Positions 1-9,700 of a DNA stretch of 64,000 nt are shown in pieces. The stretch spans positions 6,510,001-6,574,000 of the forward strand of contig NZ_CP093313.1 of NCBI RefSeq assembly GCF_025264625.1, written 5' to 3'. The position numbers were made by a program, and so were the translations under genes. The DNA is from Occallatibacter riparius. Lineage in GTDB: Bacteria; Acidobacteriota; Terriglobia; Terriglobales; Acidobacteriaceae. Under the pieces are notes generated by a model that did no database searches, had not been told where the DNA came from, and saw nothing but the letters and a program-made list of their open reading frames with translations. Within the stretch, counting starts at the first letter, position 1. Each line of letters starts with the position of its first letter.

Positions 1-34
1 CCGTGGTGGAACTAGCGGTCGAAAAGGAAAGCTC

Positions 35-2020
35 TCAGCCTTCTTCGGCTTCGCGGAGTTTGGCGATTACGGTGAAGTCTTCGAGGGTGGTGGTGTCGCC
101 TTTGATTTCGCCGTGGGTGGCCAGCTCGCGGAGGAGGCGGCGCATGATCTTGCCGCTGCGGGTTTTGGGTAAGGCTTCCGTAAAGCGAATGTCGTCTGGG
201 CGGGCGAGGGCGCCGATTTCTTTGGCGACCCACTTTTTCAGCTCGTCCTTGAGGGCGTCCGACGGCGGGTTGCCGCTTTCGAGAGTGACGAAGGCGGCGA
301 TGGCCTGGCCCTTGAGGTCGTCGGGGCGGCCGACGACGGCGGCTTCGGCGACCTTGGGATGGGCGACGAGGGCGGACTCGACTTCCATAGTGCCGAGACG
401 GTGGCCGGAGACGTTGATGACGTCGTCGACGCGGCCCATGAGCCAGAAGCAGCCGTCGGCGTCCTGGCGCGCGCCGTCGCCGGTGAAGTAGCAGCCGGGG
501 ACATCGGACCAGTAGGTCTTCTTGTAGCGCTCGGGGTCGCCGTAGATGGTACGGGCCATGGAGGGCCAGGGCTTGCGGATGACGAGCAGGCCACCGGAGC
601 CCTTGGGAACCTCATGGAAGTTGCCGTCTGCGTCGGGCCGGGTGACGACTTCCGCCTGGATTCCGAAGAAGGGGCGGGTGGCCGAGCCCGGCTTGGTGGG
701 GATGGCGCCGGGGATGGGCGTGATCATCATGGCGCCGGTTTCGGTCTGCCACCAGGTGTCGACGATGGGGCAGCGGTTGTGGCCGATCTTCTCGCGGTAC
801 CACATCCAGGCTTCAGGGTTGATGGGCTCGCCGACGGTGCCGAGGAGGCGAAGGGAGTCGAGCTTGTAGTTGTCGATGAACTGGTGGCCCCACTTGATGA
901 AGGCGCGGATGGCGGTGGGGGCGGTGTAGAAGATGGTGACCTTGTGGTCGTCGATGATTTTCCAGAAGCGCGAGAAGTCAGGGAAGTTGGGCGCGCCCTC
1001 GTACATGAGGACGGTTGCGCCGTTCTGGAGGGGGCCGTAGACGACGTAGGAATGGCCGGTGACCCAGCCGATATCGGCGGTGCACCAGTAGACGTCATTT
1101 TCCTGGAGATCGAAGACGTACTTGGAGGTGAGGTAGGTCTGGACCGCGTAGCCGCCGGTGGTGTGGAGGAGGCCTTTGGGCTTGCCGGTGGAGCCGGAGG
1201 TGTAGAGGACGTAGAGGGGATGCTCGGAGTCGAGGGGCTCGGCGGGGCACTCAGTGGGGGCATTGGCGACGAGATCGTGCCACCACCAGTCGCGACCGGT
1301 GACCATATGGACGGGCGAGCCGGTGCGCTTGTAGACGATGACGTTTTTGACGGTGGGGCAGGCGGGCATGGCTTCGTCGACGGTGCGCTTGAGCTGAATC
1401 TCGGTGCCGCGGCGGTAGCTGGTGTCCTGGGTGATGATGGCGACGCAGGAGCAGTCGTTGACGCGATCGGCGATGGCGTTGGCGGCGAATCCCCCGAAGA
1501 TGACGGAGTGCACGGCGCCGATGCGGGCGCAGGCGAGCAGCGCGATGGCGAGCTCTGGGGTCATGCCCATGTAAACGGCGACGCGATCGCCCTTGTGGAT
1601 CCCCATGACCTTGAGGGCGTTGGCGAAGCGCTGGACCTCGGTGTGGAGTTCAGCGTAGGTGAGGCGGCGGACTTCGCCGGGCTCTCCTTCCCAGAGGATG
1701 GCGGTCTTGTTGGCGCGGGCGCCGAGAGCGTGGCGGTCGACGCAGTTGTAGGAGATGTTGAACTGGCCTCCGACGAACCACTTGGCCCAGGGCAGATCCC
1801 ACTCGAGGACTTTGTCCCACTGCTTGAACCAGTGGAGTTCTTTGGCGGCGCCGGCCCAGAAGGTTTCAGGATCTTCGATGGATTGCTTGTAGAGGGTTTC
1901 GTACTCTTCGATGGACTTGATGTGGGCGTGGGCGCTGAACTCGGCGGGAGGAGGAAAGATGCGGTCTTCGCGAAGCGTGGAATCAAGATTCTGCAGGCCA
2001 GCAGCGGGAGTGGAAGACAT
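35..2020 (-). CDS. acs: Acetyl-CoA synthetase (AMP-forming)
   Basis: Activates acetate to acetyl-CoA through acetyl-AMP in the cytoplasm, feeding acetate into central metabolism. The 661-residue product has the normal family length. It carries the adenylate-forming P-loop YTSGSTGKPKG at about residues 273-283, the WWQTETG substrate/ATP motif, the YFTGDGA hinge region, and the C-terminal PKTRSGKIMRR motif. Lys624 in that last motif is the residue that protein acetylation silences in Acs homologues. The ATG is preceded by AAGGA at a spacing of about 8, which supports this start. The gene stands alone; the next gene upstream on the same strand ends about 250 bases away, with a hairpin repeat between them. 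Assignment to Acs rather than propionyl-CoA synthetase rests on overall similarity and is confident. Confidence 0.97.
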   Translation of the reverse strand: MSSTPAAGLQNLDSTLREDRIFPPPAEFSAHAHIKSIEEYETLYKQSIEDPETFWAGAAKELHWFKQWDKVLEWDLPWAKWFVGGQFNISYNCVDRHALGARANKTAILWEGEPGEVRRLTYAELHTEVQRFANALKVMGIHKGDRVAVYMGMTPELAIALLACARIGAVHSVIFGGFAANAIADRVNDCSCVAIITQDTSYRRGTEIQLKRTVDEAMPACPTVKNVIVYKRTGSPVHMVTGRDWWWHDLVANAPTECPAEPLDSEHPLYVLYTSGSTGKPKGLLHTTGGYAVQTYLTSKYVFDLQENDVYWCTADIGWVTGHSYVVYGPLQNGATVLMYEGAPNFPDFSRFWKIIDDHKVTIFYTAPTAIRAFIKWGHQFIDNYKLDSLRLLGTVGEPINPEAWMWYREKIGHNRCPIVDTWWQTETGAMMITPIPGAIPTKPGSATRPFFGIQAEVVTRPDADGNFHEVPKGSGGLLVIRKPWPSMARTIYGDPERYKKTYWSDVPGCYFTGDGARQDADGCFWLMGRVDDVINVSGHRLGTMEVESALVAHPKVAEAAVVGRPDDLKGQAIAAFVTLESGNPPSDALKDELKKWVAKEIGALARPDDIRFTEALPKTRSGKIMRRLLRELATHGEIKGDTTTLEDFTVIAKLREAEEG

Positions 2021-2183
2021 ATATGCGTCCTTTTTTGTAGGGAAAGAAGACTCCGTGCGCGAATTCAGGACAGCGCGCTTGCGAGAGTACCGTGTGGGTC
2101 ACACTTTAACGATTTTGGGGTGGGGTGGGCAAGCACCTGACTGCGCCTGCGGCGCCATCCGTGCCTGCATGGAGGTTCGCGGC

Positions 2184-2225
2184 TTTCCCACCCTTTCACA
2201 AAAGGACGCGAAAGGATGGGGCACG
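2184..2225 (-). repeat. Palindromic intergenic repeat, copy 1
   Basis: Imperfect inverted repeat: CCCACCCTTTC at 2187-2197 against GAAAGGATGGG at 2210-2220, flanked by TTT on the left and GCAC on the right. The single mismatch becomes a G-U wobble if the minus strand is transcribed. On that strand it lies just after the outer-membrane protein gene stop (2268), so it may act as a transcript 3' end structure. A second copy sits at 12084-12125. Confidence 0.75.
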
Positions 2226-2267
2226 GAAGGTTTGCACGGAGCGGTGGTGGCTCAGCCGCGGATCAGG

Positions 2268-2864
2268 TTAGAAGCGGTATTCGACGCCGATGCCGCCGCG
2301 GCCGTTGAAGGTGCGGTGCGGCGAGTTGCTCTGCTGCGGGGTGTTGTTGCGCAGCGAGAAGGACGCGCCGATGTAGTCGCCCGAGGCGCGGACGCCCCAA
2401 TGCTTGTTTTTGAAGATGTGCTCGAGGCCAACGCCCGGGCCGCCGGCAAAGGAGAGGTCGGGGGACATGTTTTCACCGCCCGTGTGCGCGACGCCGAGGA
2501 GCGCGCGGGCGAACAGGTTCCAGTTTTCGAAGATGGGCGCGTGCAGTTCCGCGCCGCCCATGATGTGGTAGACAGTGGGATCGCCGGGGTTGCCGGACTG
2601 GAATGAGCCGAAGTAGTAAGCACCGTCGGCTACGGCTCCGAACCAGCGGCCGAAGTTGCGGGTGTATTCAATGTTGGCGCCGACGAGGCCGTAGCGCGAC
2701 TGATTGACCTGGTTGATGCTGGTGTAGCTCATGCCGGCGTAGACCACGTTTTTGGGCTCATCGGACGTGGGGCGCGCGGGGCGATCGGGGGCCACCTGTG
2801 CGGCCACGGCCAGAGGCATAAGGACGGCCGGAACCGCCAGTATTGAAAAAAGCCACTTCCTCAT
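2268..2864 (-). CDS. Outer-membrane beta-barrel protein
   Basis: Small (198 residue) exported protein. Residues 1-22 form a signal peptide (MRKWLFSILAVPAVL... ending AVAAQ). The rest alternates short amphipathic strands with glycine-rich turns and ends in VEYRF, the terminal aromatic signature of outer-membrane barrels recognised by BamA. Its length fits an eight-stranded OmpA/OmpW-like barrel. An upstream extension to 3173 stays open but has no signal-peptide logic. The chosen ATG at 2864 has GAGGAG in good position and starts directly at the signal peptide. Function is not determinable: it could be a porin-like, adhesion or structural barrel. A second barrel protein of similar size lies at 38776-39354 but shows no obvious close sequence identity. 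Confidence 0.8.
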   Translation of the reverse strand: MRKWLFSILAVPAVLMPLAVAAQVAPDRPARPTSDEPKNVVYAGMSYTSINQVNQSRYGLVGANIEYTRNFGRWFGAVADGAYYFGSFQSGNPGDPTVYHIMGGAELHAPIFENWNLFARALLGVAHTGGENMSPDLSFAGGPGVGLEHIFKNKHWGVRASGDYIGASFSLRNNTPQQSNSPHRTFNGRGGIGVEYRF

Positions 2865-3040
2865 CAATGTGTAAATCTCCTCAATAAACCGCGAACATGC
2901 TTTCGGTTCGCGTGCGGCCCGCGCCGTGCGTTCGGGTCCCCAGCGGTGGAATGGAACCGCTCGAGGGCCCTGTTGTGAATCGGTACGTTCATAGACTACC
3001 TTCTGACACCTGCTTCCACGAAGAGCCTGGGCGGGCTTTG

Positions 3041-4660
3041 TCACGGGGCGGCGACCGCCTGAACGGGCTGGCTGAGGGGGACGACAGGTGGCGCTTGCGC
3101 ACCAACGGTGACGGGCGCTCCGCCGCGCAGATAGGGCTCGATGACTGCGCGATGCTGCCAGTCGAGCTTCCATCCGTCTTCAATGGCCACGACGGTGTAT
3201 TGGCCGGCGGGGACATCGTTGAGCGAGAAGCTGCCGTCGGAGTCGGACTGATCGCGCCGGACTAGCGCCGGGTAGGCGGTGCGCGCGGCGGGGACGAGGA
3301 CGATCATGGCTCCGGAGAGGCCTTTGCCGTTTTTCTTTGCGATGCCCTGAACGCGCGTTTGCGCGCTGCTGAGCGTTACGGTGACCTGCACGGGGCGATC
3401 GCGCACGACGATTTTGTTGCCCGCAGTGACGACGCCGCCGATCGACGTGGCCACGACGGAGAGCGTCTGCCGGGAGCTGCCGGCGGCAAGGTTCCAGGTG
3501 CCGGGAGGGACGGCGTTCATTTCGAATCGGCCTTTGTTGGCAGTTGCCTGCGCGGGAGGATCACCTTCCTCAGACGCGAGGACGAGGGCTATGTCATCAG
3601 GAGGGGGGCCACCGCCGGCCATGACCACGGTGCCGGAAAGCGCGAGCATGGGCGCACCGGCGCTGGGATCGAGGTCGACTTCAGAGGTGGCGTTCACGTT
3701 GAGGCGGCGCGGCGGATCGCCAAGTTCTACTTCATAGGCGCCCGGGGCCATACCGCCAATGTCCCAGGTACCGGTGGCGGGGCCTTCGGCGATTTCGCTG
3801 ATCTGCGAGCCGATGGTGTTTCCGAAGACTTTCTGGTGGAGCGCGAGACGGGGACGGCCACGCGGCCAGCCGGTGAGCGGGACCGTGAAGCGGACGGCGG
3901 GCACGGTGTGGAGGTTAATGTCAGCCTGGACGCGGTTGCCCCATTCGAGGGTGATGGGAGTGGAGGCGTTCTCGTCGATGGTTGAGTCGTAGTAGGTGAT
4001 GGGGTAGGCGACGTCGAGCGCTGATTGATCTTGCGATGATTGGTTTTGCGCGCCGGCGCGGAAGCGGCTGGGGTGCTGCGCGAACCAAGGCTCGCCTTTC
4101 ACAGCAATGTAGTACTCACCTGCGGAGAGGTCGCTGAATTCGTATGCACCGGTGTCGTCGGTCTGCGTGCCGGCGATCTGCTGGACGTGGCCATTGTTTT
4201 CGCCGGCGACGGCGCGCTTGAAGAGCATGACCTGCGCGGACTCGACGGGATCGCCGCTGTCGCCGGTGACGACTCCGCGGAGCACGGCGGCAGGGGGAAG
4301 GCGGAAGAGGAGATTGGCGGTGTCCTGTCCATCGCCGGTGACGATGGCGGAGTTGAAGTTATCGTGCTCATCGAAGAAGGACGTGCGGTAGCCGCGGCGG
4401 GCGGCGCTGAGGGGGTATTTGCCGGCGGAGAGGCCGGTGAAGGAGAAGTTGCCTTCGGCGTCTGTGATGGTGCTGGCTTCGACCTTGTAGTCCTCAGAGG
4501 TGAGGACGCTGACGATGGCGCGCGGAACGGGGTCGTTGGTGATGGAGTCGACGACACGACCGGCGATGCGGTAGCCCGCGGGCTGGGTTTGAGCAGGAAG
4601 GGTCTGCGCGAGCGGGGTGACGGCGCAGAGGAGAACGGCAGCGACGAGGGGGAGTCTCAC
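3041..4660 (-). CDS. Secreted carboxypeptidase-regulatory-like domain protein (second of a pair)
   Basis: 539-residue exported protein with a signal peptide (MRLPLVAAVLLCAVTPLAQ...). Two carboxypeptidase D regulatory-like beta-sandwich repeats are visible near residues 29-100 (GRVVDSITNDPVPRAIVSV) and 108-195 (GVVTGDSGDPVESAQVML). A further such unit lies near the C terminus (DSDGSFSLNDVPAGQYTVVA). These domains are known as transthyretin-like binding or structural modules and are very abundant in acidobacteria. No catalytic domain or TonB-receptor barrel follows. The ATG overlaps the upstream gene's stop (ATGA, 4657-4660), so the two are almost certainly translationally coupled. A surface or periplasmic binding role is inference only. 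Confidence 0.82.
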   Translation of the reverse strand: MRLPLVAAVLLCAVTPLAQTLPAQTQPAGYRIAGRVVDSITNDPVPRAIVSVLTSEDYKVEASTITDAEGNFSFTGLSAGKYPLSAARRGYRTSFFDEHDNFNSAIVTGDGQDTANLLFRLPPAAVLRGVVTGDSGDPVESAQVMLFKRAVAGENNGHVQQIAGTQTDDTGAYEFSDLSAGEYYIAVKGEPWFAQHPSRFRAGAQNQSSQDQSALDVAYPITYYDSTIDENASTPITLEWGNRVQADINLHTVPAVRFTVPLTGWPRGRPRLALHQKVFGNTIGSQISEIAEGPATGTWDIGGMAPGAYEVELGDPPRRLNVNATSEVDLDPSAGAPMLALSGTVVMAGGGPPPDDIALVLASEEGDPPAQATANKGRFEMNAVPPGTWNLAAGSSRQTLSVVATSIGGVVTAGNKIVVRDRPVQVTVTLSSAQTRVQGIAKKNGKGLSGAMIVLVPAARTAYPALVRRDQSDSDGSFSLNDVPAGQYTVVAIEDGWKLDWQHRAVIEPYLRGGAPVTVGAQAPPVVPLSQPVQAVAAP

Positions 4661-6480
4661 TGGGCGGGGACCTCCAGGACGAGGTCAGTGTTTGCGCCGG
4701 GCGCCACAGTGACGGGCTGGCCGTGGTACTGGGCGAGCACGTCGCGATTGCGGTATTCGAGGTTTACGGGAGCCGCGAACGCGTAGACGTGATAGCTGCC
4801 GGGAGTGAGGCTGGTGAAAGTGAATGAGGAATTCGTGGAGGCGCGGAGGGTTTGGCTTGCGGCGTCGGCGGTGGTGTCGAAGTCGGGGACGAGGTAGATG
4901 GTGTAGCTCGGCTCCTCGCCTGCGGTAAGTCCGGCGGCGGTGGAAGGGAGGCTGACTTTGAGGTTGCCGCAGTTGTCGCGCAGGTTCAGCGTGAGGGGAG
5001 CGGTTGCGCCGCCCTGTCCTACGACGAGCGGCTCGCGGCCGAGATTGGAACTGCCGGCGGTGAAGGAGTCTTCGCAGAGAGACGAGTCGGCGATGATGGT
5101 GTGGACCCAGTACTTGCCGGGGGCGGGCGGAACGGTTTCGATGGCGCCGGGACCGGAGCCCTGCGCGAAGACGCTTTGCATGCCGTCGTTGAGCGGGGAT
5201 GCCTGAGCGATTTCTACGAAGACTTCGCCGTTGTGCCCGGGGACGCCGGAGGTGCCGCCCTGCGCGGTTCGGGTGACCATGACCTGAAGTGAGCCGCCGA
5301 CCATGGGTCCGACCGCAATGCGCTTCGTGATGTCGCGACCGGCGACTGTGACGTCGGCCTGGCCGGCGAGCGAGTCCTGGACGCGGATGCTGCCGCGCTG
5401 ATGCAAATTGGGGCGCATTGCGGAAACGCGGATGGTGTAGCTGCCATCGGGCAGTCTTACGGATAGCTGGCCGCTGTCGGGCTCGAGGCTGGGGCCATAC
5501 GGGACCTGCTGACCTTCTGGGCCGAGCACCTCAGTGTTGATGAAATTGCCTGGGGTTTTGGCGCGGAGTTCGGCGGGGAGAACGACGGTGGCGTTGACTG
5601 CGTGGAAGGCCTCGAGCGGCAGGTTAATGCCGGCGTCGGATTGCTCGCCGCCTTCGAGATGAAAGTGCGCGGCACCGGAGAATTCGCGCGCATCGGGGAA
5701 GTAAATTTCGGGGTAACCGTTGATGCGCAGACGGGCGCGGTTTGGGTTGGGCGTGGAGTTGTCGGTGGGTGATGCGCCGAGGTCGATGACTACGGCTCCG
5801 TTGTTGCCGGAGAGTTCGGCTTCAGGCGCGGGACCGGCCTTCACGACGTAATCACCGTCGTCGAGATGCGCAAAGTGGAAGTTGCCATCGGCGTTGGTGC
5901 GCGTGCCGTTGCTGTTGCGCCATGAGGCACGGCCGTTGTGGATCTGGCGCTGGAGGAGCGTGACGCCTATGTTGAGAGCGACGTCTCCGGTGGAGAGCTC
6001 AATGTGGCCGCGAATCGAATTGGTGGGCCGCATGGAAAACGTCAGAGCTGGAGTGTTCGAGGTGATGTAGACGTCGTGCGTATATCCGCGCAGGTCACGG
6101 AGGATCTGGCCTTTTTCCGCGCCGGCTGCGTCTTCGAATCCAGGCTTGGTCAACATGAAAACGTTGGGGCCCTGAGGCAGGCCGGAGATCTCGAAGCGGC
6201 CGTCTCCGTCGGTGAGGACTGCCTGGCCGGAGCCGCCGTTGATCTGCACGAGCGCGCGCGGGAGTGGCTCGCCGCTGGCGGCGTTCATGACCACGCCGTG
6301 AACGCTGGCGGCTGTGCCGAGGGGGGCGTTGGAATCGGTGGGTGGGGTTTGCTGCGCGGACGCTGCGAGGGACACGGCGAGGAGTGCGCATAGGAGTATG
6401 CGCGCCTGCCACGCTGTGGGCTGAGTTGTTATCCCGAGGGCCACGCTTTCATTCTGACGGGTGAGGGGCGGGAAAGGCAT
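4657..6480 (-). CDS. Secreted carboxypeptidase-regulatory-like domain protein (first of a pair)
   Basis: About 607 residues. A hydrophobic signal segment (ILLCALLAVSLAASAQQ) is followed by a carboxypeptidase-regulatory-like domain (VHGVVMNAASGEPLPRALVQI). Further beta-rich sections with repeated 'G.Y.V' turns follow, and the last, TSLTPGSYHVYAFA, resembles a second such domain. No enzyme motif is visible. The start is uncertain: the open frame extends to 6537 but that part is encoded by an intergenic repeat and reads as low-complexity leucine. ATG 6480 or GTG 6444, closer to the signal peptide, are the realistic choices. It is coupled by a 4-base overlap to the downstream paralogous gene, which suggests the pair acts together at the cell surface. 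Confidence 0.78.
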   Translation of the reverse strand: MPFPPLTRQNESVALGITTQPTAWQARILLCALLAVSLAASAQQTPPTDSNAPLGTAASVHGVVMNAASGEPLPRALVQINGGSGQAVLTDGDGRFEISGLPQGPNVFMLTKPGFEDAAGAEKGQILRDLRGYTHDVYITSNTPALTFSMRPTNSIRGHIELSTGDVALNIGVTLLQRQIHNGRASWRNSNGTRTNADGNFHFAHLDDGDYVVKAGPAPEAELSGNNGAVVIDLGASPTDNSTPNPNRARLRINGYPEIYFPDAREFSGAAHFHLEGGEQSDAGINLPLEAFHAVNATVVLPAELRAKTPGNFINTEVLGPEGQQVPYGPSLEPDSGQLSVRLPDGSYTIRVSAMRPNLHQRGSIRVQDSLAGQADVTVAGRDITKRIAVGPMVGGSLQVMVTRTAQGGTSGVPGHNGEVFVEIAQASPLNDGMQSVFAQGSGPGAIETVPPAPGKYWVHTIIADSSLCEDSFTAGSSNLGREPLVVGQGGATAPLTLNLRDNCGNLKVSLPSTAAGLTAGEEPSYTIYLVPDFDTTADAASQTLRASTNSSFTFTSLTPGSYHVYAFAAPVNLEYRNRDVLAQYHGQPVTVAPGANTDLVLEVPAQ

Positions 6481-6504
6481 GCGTTGGTGGAAAAATTCGG
6501 AGGT

Positions 6505-6640
6505 ACAGAAAGAAAGCAAAAGCAACAGCAACAGCAACCACAGATCCTTCGCTGCGCTCAGGATGACAAATCCGTGTTTGGGATGGGTTCGTCAAAAGCG
6601 GGTTCTTCGCTGCGCTCAGGATGACAAAACTGTGGGGAGT
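6505..6640. repeat. Composite intergenic repeat, copy 1 (double core)
   Basis: An A-rich AAGAAAGCAAAAGCAACAGC tract (about 6508-6540) is followed by two near-identical cores containing TTCGCTGCGCTCAGGATGAC (6542-6570 and 6601-6628). Related units are at 10261-10341, 12151-12206 and 18643-18727. All lie between genes. The remainder of the gap to the next gene (6641-6766) shows no recognisable gene. Confidence 0.85.
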
Positions 6641-6766
6641 TGGGTGATGCGATAGACTGGCCCGTTCGCGCGCAGTGGAGAATATGCGGGTTTGAGTCAC
6701 TCACAGCGTGGTGATTCGAAGTGCTTTGGGCGCGAGACATATTTCGTGATTGAGTTTGGAGTGAGT

Positions 6767-9700
6767 GTGAAAACTGCAGTCCTTTTTCTTCTTGCCTCTT
6801 CGGTTGTTGCCTCGGCCCAGCAGTACACGCGTGGACTGGGAGTGTATCCGGGCGATCCGAAGCAGTACGACGGGCCCTCGCTGGTTGTAGACGCGACGAC
6901 GTATCGCAATCTTGCGCTGCATAGGCCGGCGTATCAGTCGAGCGCATACGACTATAACCTCACGGCGCAACTGGCGACGGACGGGATCAAGGAGACTGCG
7001 CCGCCGTTGTGGGTGGTGACTTCGACGAGCGACCGCGGGGTGCTGCCGAAGGCTGAGCGCGAGGCGTTTCTGGATGAGGGCGTGGTGTCGTCGGTGGATG
7101 TTGCGGGCGAGCACCCGTGGGTGCAGTTCGATGTGAAGGGCGCGCAGCCGCCGGAGATCGACCACATGGATGTGGTGCTGCGGAAGATTTACGCGGCGGC
7201 TCCACAGGGTGGATGGACGATTGTGGTTGCGGGGTCGGATGACGGGGCTGCATGGAACGAGGTGGGGCGATTCACGGGCATTGATTTTCCGGGGAGTCAT
7301 GATTCAGAGCCGAGCTTCACGGTACCGGTGGTGTTTCCGGCAGCCGTGCATTATCGCTCGTACCGGCTGACATTTTCTGCGCCGAACGTGAAGAAGTGGG
7401 GCGTGGCGGATGTCGATCCTTCATATAAGGGTCGGCGTGTGTATGTGGCGGGGCCGCAGGTGTTCACAAGCGCTTGGATGAGCGCAGGCGAGGGCGAGGA
7501 ATGGGTGTCCGTCGACCTGGGTGCGCCGTGCACGTTCGATCGCGTGGCGTTGACGTGGGTGAAGCGTGCTGCGGAAGGGTCGATTCAGGTTTCAGATGAC
7601 GGCGTGAAGTGGCAGACGCTGCAGGCGCTGAACGGGAACGACGATGTGCGGCTGGCGAGTGCGGCGCATGGGCGCTGGGTGCGGGTGCTGATGACGAAAC
7701 CTGCGGAGGCGGGCGGGCACTACATTCTGAGCGAACTTGAAGTGTATGGACGCGGCGGGCCGGTGGCGCGGGCGCAGGCGGCGGTGGCTGCGGGGAATGA
7801 TGGATCGCTGACGCTGACGCGCGGGGCATGGCGCGTGGAGCGGGCTTCGCAGGTGACGGCGACGGGCGAGCAGTTGTCGGAAGCGGGATTTGCGGATGCG
7901 AGCTGGATGGTGGCGACGGTGCCAGGCACGGTGCTGACCAGCTATCTGAATGATGGCGCGATTGCCGATCCAAATTTTGGCGAGAACCAGTACGTGGTTT
8001 CGGATTCTTATTTCACGGCGGACTTCTGGTATCGCGATGAATTTACGGCGCCGGCATTGGCAGTGGGGCGTCATGCGTGGCTGAACTTTGATGGCGTGAA
8101 CTGGAAGGCGGAGGTTTATCTCAACGGGCAGAGGCTTGGCGCGATCGATGGCGGATTCATGCGCGGGAAGTTCGATGTGACTTCGCTGCTTCATCCAGGG
8201 GCGAAGAATGCGCTGGCGGTGCGGGTGCTGAGGAATGCGCATCCGGGCGGGACGAAGGACAAAGAGGGCGACTCGCCGAATGGTGGCGCGCTGGGTCTGG
8301 ACAATCCGACGTATCATGCGTCGATTGGATGGGACTGGATGCCGACGATTCGCGGACGGAATACGGGCATCTGGTCGAACGTGATGCTGACGCAGACGGG
8401 CGCGGTGACGATCGAGAATCCGCTGGTGACGACGACTCTGCAGCTACCCGATACGTCGCATGCGGATGTGACGATTGCGGCGCGGTTGAGCAATGAGGAG
8501 GGCAAGACCGTTGCGGGCACGCTGCGGGTGAAGTTCGGCGATATTACGGTGGAGCAGCCGGTGACGCTGGAGGGCGGCGCGAAGACTGTGACGCTGTCGC
8601 CGGAGACGAATCCGCAACTGCGGATTTCGAATCCGAAGCTGTGGTGGCCGAACGGATATGGCGATCCGAATCTGTATCCGGTGACGATCAGCTTTGTTGC
8701 GGACGGCAAGGTTTCGGATACGACGAGCTTCAAGGCGGGGATCCGGCAGTTCACATATTCAGAAGAGGGCGGCGCGCTGAAGATGTGGATCAACGGGCGG
8801 CGGTTCATCGCGCGCGGAGGCAACTGGGGATTTCCGGAATCGATGCTGCGGTACCGGCAGCGCGAGTATGACATTGCGATGCGCTACCACCGCGATCAGC
8901 ATTTCAACATGCTGCGCAACTGGGTGGGGCAGACGGGCGATGAGGCGCTGTATGACGCGGCCGATCGCTACGGCATTGTGGTGTGGCAGGATTTCTGGCT
9001 GGCGAATCCATGGGATGGGCCGAATCCGGAGAACAATGCATTCTTTCTTGCTGGGGCACGCGATTACGTGCTGAAGATTCGCAATCATGCTTCGGTGGGT
9101 TTGTATTGCGGACGCAATGAGGGGTTCCCGCCGAAGTTTCTGGATGATGGACTGCGGAGCATGGTGGCGGAGCTGGAGCCGAACTCGCATTACATTTCGA
9201 GCTCGGCGGATGGACCGGTGGAGGGACGCGGGCCGTATCGCGTGGAGCCGCTGCGCTACTACTTTGAGCACACGCCGCCGAAGTTCCACAGCGAGATTGG
9301 AGCGCCGAATGTGCCGGAGATGGCGATCATGCAGCGGACCCTGGATGAGAAGGGTATGTGGCCGGTGGGGCCGGAGTGGAGGCTGCACGATTTCTATCCG
9401 GACAATCCGTTTGAGACGGCGGTGGAGAAGGATTTTGGCGGAGCGAAGAGCGCGGCGGAGTTTGTGGAGCTGGCGCAGTTCGTGGATTACAACGCGTATC
9501 GCGGGATGTTTGAGGGGCAGAGCAAGAATCGGCCGGGGGTGCTGATCTGGATGAGCCATCCAGCGTGGCCGTCGATTTTGTGGCAGACGTATGACTACTT
9601 TTTCGACACGGATGCGGCTTATTTTGCGGCGAAGCATGCGAGCGAGCCGCTGCATATCCAGTGGAACGCGGCAGCGGATACGCTTGAGGTTGTCAATTAC

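Noticed and set aside
359..2140. Long open frame opposite acetyl-CoA synthetase
   Set aside because: It is the antisense shadow of a certain gene; the translation is glycine/aspartate-rich with no domain, caused by high GC.
2865..3173. N-terminal extension of the barrel protein to 3173
   Set aside because: It has no signal-peptide logic and overlaps the neighbour; the ATG at 2864 has a strong ribosome site and starts at the signal peptide.
6481..6537. Start of the carboxypeptidase-regulatory-like protein at 6537
   Set aside because: The extension encodes a leucine run from the intergenic repeat, so the start must be downstream.
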